A DNA stretch of 64,000 nt from Hemibagrus wyckioides (lineage: Eukaryota > Chordata > Actinopteri > Siluriformes > Bagridae), in assembly GCF_019097595.1 (NCBI RefSeq), contig NC_080732.1, positions 6,524,854 through 6,588,853 of the forward strand. Direction: 5' to 3'. Numbering within the stretch: position 1 is the first letter of the stretch; every line of letters starts with the position of its first letter. Both the position numbers and the translations under genes were made by a program. The notes below the pieces were generated by a model. The model was given only the letters and a program-made list of their open reading frames with translations, had not been told where the DNA came from and ran no database searches. Positions 55,228 through 64,000 of the stretch are shown here, piece by piece.

Positions 55228-56489
55228 GTTTGTAGCCTACTAAATGGTTTCTTGTGAGATAGAAATGAGCATGGTTCATTTTGCCAACAAAAGCATGTGA
55301 TTCAGCTCTCTGGAACTGAAGTAAACTTTTCCGTTTGTCATGTTTTTATATTCGCTTTCCCATTACTGTCCAGTTTTTTTTAGTCAAGAACCAAGACCAG
55401 ATGGTCTTCCGTCATCTCAATTTCCATTGTTACCTTGTTCAGGACTAACAGTAATAAAGCCGATAATAATGCATCTTCACTGGCAGCTACAGATAAACGT
55501 TTGTAAATGGCTAAATTCAGCATCTGATTTAGTTACGTCTGATTATTTGCGCAGGAAAACAAGACTGCACCTGATGCTCAGGTTTTTTTGATTAGCACAT
55601 TCAAATCTCTGCAACAACAAATTAACATTTTCTACCACTGCACATGCAAGTTTGTATTAGGCATGCGCCGATAATCAGTTATATATTATAGCAAAGGTAT
55701 AACTCACCATCTCTTACCGCGGACACAAAATGATCATTAGTAACCCTGTGTTCCATTCAGGTAGAGGTAAAGGCTTTATTTTAGACAGATTTCAGAGCAA
55801 TTCTGTTATCGAGATATTAGAAAAAGATTGCAGGCAAAACTGTAGCTCAGCTGATTTCTTTGGACTCATTTAATCATTCAGTTACGAACATTAGAAAAAT
55901 GCAATATCGGCACATGCCTTAACAAATTGTCACATATCCAACATGCAGGTCAAACAAACATGCCAAGGATCTTGTTGTGTTCAAAGGGAACAGATGAAGA
56001 ATGCTGTTTTTTTTATGTTTCTATGTGTGATTTTTGTGCTTCCTACAGTATTTCATCAAATTGTTTTTATCACTATCAATGTTGTGTGTTAACATCTCGG
56101 TCGTCCCCCCCCCCCACACACACACATACAAACGTATCGACCTAATATAAAGAGTTGCTGAATGGTAATTAACGGATTCACTAATTTTGTTGGGAGAAAC
56201 AATTGTGAAACCTGGGTGAGTGATGTCATTCACGTGCACAGCTTTATAAAGATGTGTTACTACATTTCCGAATAAAGTCAGTGACTGAAGTTCTTTCCTC
56301 ACAAAGTCATTAATGAATATAAGTGAAATCTGAGTTATTTACAGTGCTTCAGAGTTTCAGTGTGTAGAGTGACTGTAAGTGTAACTGCTACTACATTTGT
56401 GTTTAAGATCAATTTTTTTAGTTTGTCGGATGGACAATATAGCAAAATGTACATCACAATACTGGTGAAATATTTCTGTTTAAAGTTAC
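55228..56489. other. intergenic sequence right of socs6, no feature seen
   Basis: Located between two Tc1-derived elements. One CA/C-rich run near 56106-56125. No exon recognised. Confidence 0.4.
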
Positions 56490-57020
56490 ACCGGCCAGGC
56501 ATAACATTATGACCACCTGTTTTTCCCCCTTTTGGTGCCAAAACAGCCCTGACCCGTCCTGCACTGTGTATTCTGACAGCTTTCTATCAGAACCAGCATG
56601 AACTTCTTCAGCAATTTGAGCAACAGTGGCTCGTCTGTTGGATCGGATCACACGGGTCAGTCTTCACTCCCCACGTGCATCATTGAGCCTTGGCCGTTCA
56701 TGACCCTGTCACCGGTTCACCACTGTTCCTTCCTTGGACCACTTTTGATAGATACTGACCACTGCAGACCGGGAACACCCCACAAGAGCTGCAGTTTTGG
56801 AGATGCTCTGATCCAGTGGTCTAGCCATCACAACCATCAAAAATTCGTCAAACTCGCTCAAATCCTTACGCTTGCCCATTTATCCTGCTTCTAACATCAA
56901 CTTTGAGGGTAAAATGTTCACTTGCTGCCTAATATATCCCACCCACTAACAGGATGAGGAGATAATCAGTGTTATCCACTTCACCTCTCAGTGCTCATAA
57001 TGTTATGCCTGATCAGTGTA
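56490..57020 (-). mobile_element. internally deleted Tc1-like element, copy C of a non-autonomous family
   Basis: Same ends and same internal junction (about 56549-56562) as copies A and B. The remnant [17 protein letters not shown] is still readable. Located in the intergenic region right of socs6. Confidence 0.85.
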
Positions 57021-57782
57021 TACGGATTCTAGTGTAAATGTGATCTAAAATGACTGAAGCTCTCTTAAACCAAATTCGATAAACCTAAATCAAGAACAAT
57101 CAAGTTGTTATGTCACAAATCAGTCATGACTACAGTAGAGTGCAAAAATAGGATTCACTAATAAATGGTTTTAATACAGTATCTGGTTAGACAAAGACAG
57201 CAAGCAAATGTGCTACTAAAACAAATTCATCACATGTCTCAGAAGAAAGTCATCTGGTAGACAGGAAAAAAAACATGAAGGCCTGTGTTATTGTAGGAAA
57301 ACCTAAGTGATGAGGTGTGACGCTGTTACCACTCGAAAGTGTTTTATTCCTCCAATACCACAGTAATTACAGCTTTATTAACGAATGCCATTTCATTTAT
57401 AATAACATTTAATGCATTTAAAGTTATTTACCGTTCTTATTCTTTCACCAAACTTTTGTTTCGCTCTCTAGAAGAGATAAAATGCAGCTTTTTAGTAGCG
57501 TGTACTGACACTAGAGACTCCTTCCAAAAATGCTAAACAAATCAACAGCTGTAACTTCTGTCATATCTGTTGTTATAGAATATTAATCAGCATCTAATGA
57601 CCAATCAGGTTTGAGAATTTAACAGCGCCGTGCTGTAAGACCGGTCAGGTTTCACTCATTTTAAACGCTCAGTATGTGGCTTGGAGCAGAATTTGTATTT
57701 TGACTCCTTTTGAACTGGTAATAGACAAATGACACAAGAAGGTATTACTTCAAAAATTAAATACAAAAAGGTATCATATATA

Positions 57783-58264
57783 GACTATATTGCCAAAAGT
57801 TTTGAGACACCCCTTTAAAGGTGTTGTTTTTCAGGGGTTGGGCTCGGCCCCTTAGTTCCAGTGAAAGGAACTCTTAATGCTTCAGCTTCATACCAAGACA
57901 TTTTGGACAGTTTCATGCTCCCAACTTTGTGGGAACAGTTTGGGGATGACCCCTTCCTGTTCCAACATGACTGCACACCAGTGCACAAAGCAAGGTCCAT
58001 AAATACATAGATGAGCGAGTTTGGTGTGGAGGAACTGACCTCAACCTGATACAACACATTTGGGATGAATTAGAGCGGAGACTGCAAGCCTCACAAACGC
58101 GCTTCTAGTGGAATGGTCAAATATTCCCATAAACACACTCCTAAACCTTGTGAAAAGCCTTCCCAGAAGAATTGAAGCTGTTATAGCTACAAAGGGCAGA
58201 TCAACTCTATATTATTCATGCGCATGTAAAGGCAGACATCCCAAAACCTTTGGCAATATAGTGT
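57783..58264 (+). mobile_element. internally deleted Tc1-like element (same family)
   Basis: ACTATATTGCCAAAAGTTTT at the left and TTTGGCAATATAGTGTG at the right. Transposase fragments ([23 protein letters not shown]) are on the plus strand. It is followed directly by an inverted partial copy. Confidence 0.8.
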
Positions 58265-58285
58265 GTGTATATATATATATATATG

Positions 58286-58624
58286 ATGTGGAGGAACTTC
58301 ACCAAGACCCAGTTTTGGAATAGGTCACAGACTCCACTCTAATTCATCCCAAAGGTGTTCTATCAGGTTGAGGTCAGGACTCTGTGCAGGCCAGTCAAAT
58401 TCCTCCACACCAAACTCACTCATCCATGGAAAAATGAAACGTCTTTATGGACCTTGCTTTGTGCAAAAGTTGGGAGCATGAAATTATCCAAAATGTCTTG
58501 GTATGAAGCTGAAGCATTAAGAGTTCCTTTCACTGGAACTAAAGGGCCGAGCCCAACCCTTGAAAAACAACACCTGAATTCAATGATTTGGAGCGGTGTC
58601 CCAAAACTTTTGTCAATATAGTGC
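58286..58624 (-). mobile_element. inverted partial copy of the same Tc1-like family
   Basis: Reads as the reverse complement of the neighbouring element (ATTCATCCCAAAGGTGTTCT, TTGGTATGAAGCTGAAGC) and ends CCCAAAACTTTTGTCAATATAG. Together with 57783-58264 it makes a tail-to-tail inverted pair separated by an AT run. Confidence 0.75.
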
Positions 58625-59879
58625 TGTACAAATATCTAATCAGCTTCTTGTTATTAGTCATAGTTTGAGAGTATGACATCACTTCCGACTGATAACCACA
58701 ATGATCTCATAACTGCAGATTGTGGTAATGGTATTGATAACATTTCTCACTCTGTGGCCTCGACCACTGGTTTGTAAATATTTAAAATACATAACCATAT
58801 TAAAACAGTGAACGTTATGTCCACATACTTTTGGTTAATGGATAGTATATACACTGAAATTTGCAAACAACCACATCCAGAGGGCACAAATAAGGTACCA
58901 CAACCAGCTACCAAAATGGCTTCAGTTGACCATGACGTAGAATGTAAAAGTCTGTGGAATCGTACTAAGAGATTTTCCAAAATAAATTCTCTCATTTGGT
59001 ATTGACTTATGACTTACAGCTTATGACTTATGACTTACATCATTTTCATTCTTATCAAACTATTCAGTGAGCCTTCATGCCCTGTGGACGGGGGTGGAGT
59101 CGTGCAGGGGAAAGGCATTACTCCCAATAGAATAGCAATGTTGAATCATAGGATAAAGTTCATTCGGAATAACTTTGTATTGAGCTGCAGCGAATCTTCC
59201 CTCTAAGGGCACAAGTACCGGCAAAATAAATGCATCCCACAGCCTAACAGAGCAAGGATTTCTTTCTTTCTTTTTACCCAGAATATACAGCTATAGTCTT
59301 TATAGTGTTCTCACAGAAGACATGAAGTGACAGGAGGTGCTCATCAGTTTGGCGTTTTTTTTTCTTACAACAGGGGTAAATGTCAGGAAAGTTCCAAAAT
59401 AGTTCAGGCTAGGGGTGCCCTTGAATTGTGAATATGACCTTATGATAAGACGTTGTGATTATGACCTTGTGAGTGGAAAAATGGAGAAAAAAAATAACAA
59501 TTGCAGATTTTAGAGCATTACTTCCAATGTAAAACACAAAAAAATTGCTGTCATCAGGAATCTAGTTTTCTGATGACCTTTTATACATAGTTTTGCAAAA
59601 TAAAATCTTTCCACATCATATTAAGTTGGATCCTGTCAGCATGGTTTCGAAACTAAAAGTACGGCGTTGCAAGTATTCCTTTTTGTCTTCCTTATGATTT
59701 ATTCATAACACATAGCGGTGGTCGCTTGTCATATCTGTATGCGTCCCTTATGAAATAAAGTGTCAGTGTGAATGGGGTGAACTCAGTCAAAAAAGTTTAA
59801 CAGTGTTGTTTGTTGTGAGATGTTGGAACACTGCTGATTTAATGCAGAATAAGGTGTTGCACTTATTCGATTACTTGTT
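58625..59879. other. intergenic sequence, no feature seen
   Basis: No recognisable repeat family, exon or RNA gene. Confidence 0.4.
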
Positions 59880-60055
59880 TTCAGTTACCGCCTTAGGGTC
59901 ATGGTGAGTCTGGTTCTCGGGATCATTGGGCACGAGGCAAGAATACAAGACCATCGCAGGGACCCATGAACACAAACACACATTAACACCATCATTAACA
60001 TTTAGGAGCAATATCGAGTAGCCAGGCCACCTACTTGCATGATTTAGGGAGCTGG
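59880..60055. repeat. teleost interspersed repeat fragment
   Basis: Contains GGGTCATGGTGAGTCTGGTT, GGGCACGAGGCAAGAATACA and a degenerate TAGGAGCAATATCGAGTAGC segment, the same repeat superfamily as 45345-45640. It directly precedes the L2-like relic. Confidence 0.5.
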
Positions 60056-60199
60056 AAAGAAACCAGAGAACATGACATGAGCCCAGGCTCCATATCAATT
60101 AAGTGACCCTGCAGCTGTGAAGTGGCACTACTTGCTGCACCACTGTGCCACTGTCTTGCAATTATCCTTTCCTCCTTACTATCCTTAAAAATTTCTGAG

Positions 60200-61140
60200 C
60201 ATGCGGACCATAACTGATTGTGTCTCCTCACTCAGAACCAGCTCCAGGATCTATCATACTAGCACATTCAGAAGAACCTGGTGGAGACTGAGCAGTTCCA
60301 AGCTACTTGATCAGCTAGTGCCATCAATCCTGATCCACCTGAAGTTCTGTGCAGCATTTGCCACAGTTAACCACCAGCCTTGGAATGACTGCCTCAGTGT
60401 AGTATCGGCTTGTTTAATGTCTGGAGGGGGCTTATATCAGATGACCGGTAGAGGATCCACATCCATACGCCGTACTGGTGTTCCTCAAGGCTTGGTGCTC
60501 AGGCTGTTTTTCATTTTTGTTTCCTGGTGCTTTTGGCCTACCATGGCTATGAAGATGACTTTCATCTCAATTTACCCTTCCCATCATCAAATATTTCAGG
60601 TGTCTGGCTGTAAACCAGCATGCCTGACAAACAACCTGGAATCCCAGCAAGACACAGATGCTGTCTTTTACTGGGGATGCATAGCCACATCTTGATCTTG
60701 TCATCTCCTTTGAGAATTACCTAATCAGCTATCATTTCTCAGCACATTGTAATCCTTGCTTGATCATGCAAGAGACTTCAGTCTCCAAGGAGGCCGCATC
60801 AAGTCCTACACCTCAGGACGTAACTACTATCACTCATACTTGACTGGTCCTCTTGAAGTAAATTCCAGAAGATGATGCAGAATTCTGTGGCCTGGCTTGT
60901 CTCTGTTGTTCCTAAGGCCACAGATGTCAGTCCACTGCTTGGGCTTTCTGTTGGCTTACTGTAGCTGTCTATATTAGATTTCAGAATCCTTCAGCATCTT
61001 TCCTAATGAGTCAAGCAGGACCAGTCTTGACTTGCCACCCTTCAAGACCCAAGGAAGACATGCAACAAGACTCTAGTGCCCAGGTTGGGGAATGAACTTC
61101 AGTGTTTAAACACAGACTGAAGACTTCTTTCTTCATCATG
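60200..61140 (+). mobile_element. second L2-like LINE relic
   Basis: Contains FCAAFATVNHQPW (about 60354), RRTGVPQGLVLRLFFIFVS (about 60469) and later ISQHIVILA-type text with IQ..A-type downstream pieces. The catalytic YADD equivalent is destroyed. No intact frame. Confidence 0.55.
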
Positions 61141-61337
61141 TTCAGGTTGGCACAAAAGGTATAATTACCATCTCACAGCTCCAGGGTCCCTGGATTGACC
61201 GTGAGCTATGTACTATTGTACCAATGTTCTCCTTGTATTTGTGTGGGTTTTCTCTGGGTTCTCACACCCCCCCTCCAAAAAAATCCTGGTGGTCAGTGGA
61301 TTGGCTACTTCAGATAGCTAGATGTGAATGAGTTTTT

Positions 61338-61530
61338 GGGTAGTCATGGCTCAAGTGGTTGAGGGTCTGAGTTGTTGATTGGAAGGTTGGGGTTCGGCCA
61401 CTGTTGGACATTTGAGCAAACCCCTTAACCATCTTTGCTCCAGGGGAGCAACATCATAGCTGCCTCTGTGCTCTGACCCCAGCTTCCCCAGCTGTGATAT
61501 GTATTCTTCTTCTTTTATGAATGTGTGTGC
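61338..61530 (+). mobile_element. tRNA-derived SINE fragment
   Basis: CATGGCTCAAGTGGTTGAGG (A box) and GGTTCGGCC (degraded B box) are followed by the common fish SINE body (CATTTGAGCAAACCCCTTAA, TTTGCTCCAGGGGAGCAA). Confidence 0.65.
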
Positions 61531-61620
61531 ATGGTTCCCTGTGTTGGACTGACTTTTAAGTTGTCCCACCTTGTCTCCTTGGTTCACAGGATAGGCTTCA
61601 GATCCAAGCAAGTACCAAAC

Positions 61621-62309
61621 GGAGTTTAGATTAAAGTATAAATTGAGTATGCATCAAGTGGAAGCATTTTTTTAATCACCAACTCTAAACTCTATAACTC
61701 TACAACAGTTTATAAATCATACAAGTGATTTATCCAGTTCAACCTAGTCGAGTCGAATTTGAAACTATTTGTTTTTCAGTCAGATGGGTTTCTTATGTAA
61801 CTCCATCTATCAATTGTCAAATCTGTCAGTTTTATGTCTCAGTCTCACCATCTGCTCCTCTGCATGAAGTTTTGTCCATCACCAGCAGGTAATAAAGATG
61901 AGTCTGATTAACCACTGCATATACAGTACGGCTTTAAAACGACATGCATTAAGAAATGCCAGCTCATCTTTTGCATAACGATGAGCCCTGAAGTACCTGC
62001 AGGGAACAGATGTGCTTTTATGTTTGGCAGTAAAAGTTTTAGTTTGATGACTCTGATTCCAGGCCAACAGTCTAGTCACAACAGAGACAGTGTGTTATTT
62101 ATTTCACAGAACCTAATTAAACAATAAATCATCAGGCAATTATGTCATACCAACATGGCCACATATAAAAAGACAAAATCTCAGGGAATAAACCAAACAA
62201 GAACCTTGAATAACTGACTCAGGTTCTGTCCATACAGATTTACCCTCCTGTCCACATCATCTATGAGGTCAAGAAATTGAAAACAGTATTACGCTGATTT
62301 CCTCATTCA
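61621..62309. other. intergenic sequence, no feature seen
   Basis: Located between a SINE fragment and a short interspersed repeat. Nothing else supported. Confidence 0.4.
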
Positions 62310-62455
62310 GGTCAAAGACATGCATTGTAGGCATCTATAAATTGTCCATAGTTTGTGAATGCCGATTGTGCCTTGCAATAGACCGGCAACCGGTGGAGGC
62401 CTTGTGCCACTGAGTCTCCTCGGATAAGCTCCAGGTTCAACTACTACAACCTTGA
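62310..62455. repeat. teleost interspersed repeat fragment
   Basis: AAAGACATGCATTGTAGGCA, AAATTGTCCATAGTTTGTGA and AAGCTCCAGGTTCAACTAC follow the order of the repeat at 20885-21205. Confidence 0.5.
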
Positions 62456-63370
62456 CCAAGCTGTTAATAAGGATGCATTGCACATCAATAACATGAAACT
62501 GATCTTCCTGCAAGCTTCATGTCTGACCGTTTGTGGCCACTGAACAGTAAAAAACTTCTTCCAGCCTCTAGTCTCAACCAGTCACCCAGCATAGTGAGAC
62601 AAGCCAGTATGATAGTTCCAGCTCCAGAGTGAAGTGCTGTTTTCCACTTCCTGTATTTAGCATTAAAATGATTTGTGCAGTGTGTTTACGTCTATAAAGA
62701 AAGTGCACCCTATTGATGGGAAGCTGCATAGACTAATTGAAACAAACCAAGCAATAAAAAAAAATGCTAGTGACAACACACACACAAGACTTTGCAAAGA
62801 CTGGATTTTGACAAAAGCCTGACAGAAGCAGGAAGTATTTATAGGTTTTTCCCTAATGATGGGAATTTGGAGGAAATGTCTGAGTGCACAGGGAGGACAC
62901 ATCCATGAGGTTAGGACACATTTCTGTTTTAACCACATATTACAGGCTCTAGAATTTTTTATTTATTTTTATTTTTTTATTATTATTTTTTTTTGTATCC
63001 AACATGTCATTGGCTTACAGAAAAAGAAAGACAGAAATAAGCATTGGATTTTCACTCTTTTATTCCACTGTATAGATTTCACAGCTCGCAGTCACATCGG
63101 TGGGTGTAAACCGTCATCGTACTGTTTTCAGTGCTGAGATATCTCCGTGTGGTGAGTCATCTACTGTCGAAAATGAATGCCTGTAATCCACGAGTATCCT
63201 GTACGATGGTGACCTCAAACATTACTGGAACAAATGAGATGGGCTAAAAACTGAGACTGTGTTTTGAATGCGTCTTAATTGAAGCTAGACGTTTGTTACT
63301 TAACGTATTTGTACACCACTGTTAAAAAGTTTGGAAACATCTTCTACTCTTACAGTGTGCATATACAACG

Positions 63371-63720
63371 ATCAGACATAACATTATGAGCAGTGACCGG
63401 TGAAGTAAATAAGACGGATTATCTCCTCATCATGGCACCTGTTAGTGGGTGGGATATATTAGGCAGCAAGCGAACATTTTGTCCTCAAAGTTGATGTGTT
63501 AGAAGCAGGAAAAATGGACAAGCGTAAGGATTTGAGCGAGTTTGACGAAGGGCCAAATTGTGATGGCTAGACGACTGGATCAGAGCAGGAGGGTGTTCCT
63601 GGTTTGCAGTGGTCACTATCTATCAAAAGTGGTCCAAGGAAGGAACAGTGGTGAACCGACGACAGGGTCATGGGCGGCCAAGACTTGTTGATTGGTCGGC
63701 TTCTCAGACAGATCTGCTCC
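63371..63720 (+). mobile_element. truncated Tc1-like element of the same family
   Basis: It starts ATCAGACATAACATTATG, continues with [22 protein letters not shown] transposase start and the Arg-rich linker (GTGAACCGACGACAGGG), then loses similarity near 63700. No matching right inverted repeat is seen before the window end. Confidence 0.7.
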
Positions 63721-64000
63721 ACGACAGAATTATTTCAGTTCTGCTCATGAGTTCTTGAGCAAATTGCTTCTGGTGATACAAGCCAGTGTAATTGGTTTGA
63801 TGATATACAGGACATGGAACCTAAATGAAAAGAGTTGCAGGATGACCTGAAAGCAGCAGGAACAGCAGACTGTACCACAAACACTTCCTACGCCACACCA
63901 CATGCAGAACGCTTCTGTTGGAGAAGATGCACAGAGATGCACGTCTAAAACGCATTTAGCCAACTCAGAAGGATTTCTTTTGCTTATGCAAGCAACCCCT

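Overview
The window looks like vertebrate nuclear DNA, most probably from a teleost fish. It has GT/AG-spliced genes with short exons, many microsatellites, and a dense load of fish-type Tc1/mariner elements, tRNA-derived SINEs and RTE/L2-type LINE remnants. The abundance of Tc1-like copies would fit an ostariophysan such as a catfish, but that is an inference and the species cannot be fixed from sequence alone.

Two protein-coding host genes are supported. (1) rttn (rotatin) lies on the minus strand. Thirty-one coding exons can be traced from the ATG at 40006 down to 668, every junction is in phase, and together they give 4,263 nt (1,421 codons). The remaining third or so of this centriole/cilium protein lies left of position 1. 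(2) socs6 (suppressor of cytokine signalling 6) lies on the plus strand, with one coding exon at 51885-53468 encoding 527 residues with an SH2 domain and a SOCS box, and a likely non-coding 5' exon ending near 50769. The two genes are divergent (head to head), the same order and orientation as RTTN and SOCS6 in mammals.

Layout: 0.7-40 kb is rttn. Its introns hold a 2.35-kb minisatellite (4.3-6.7 kb), GATA/GACA and CTAT arrays, a 33-bp minisatellite (28.5-29.9 kb), an intact Tc1-like transposon (30.65-31.87 kb) and many degenerate elements. 40-51.8 kb is intergenic repeat-rich DNA plus the socs6 5' region. 51.8-53.5 kb is socs6. 53.5-64 kb is intergenic DNA made largely of broken Tc1 copies, one L2-like LINE relic and SINEs.

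I found no credible new multi-gene system. The observations most worth checking are: rttn exon 31 sandwiched between complementary UG and CA repeats; a CAG-repeat splice acceptor that also encodes poly-serine; a probable GC-AG intron; an apparently intact Tc1 transposase with perfect inverted repeats; a non-autonomous family whose copies share one internal deletion of a DD36E-type Tc1 element; and two SINEs that share a tail but carry different tRNA-like heads. Most other long open frames in the window are products of tandem repeats.
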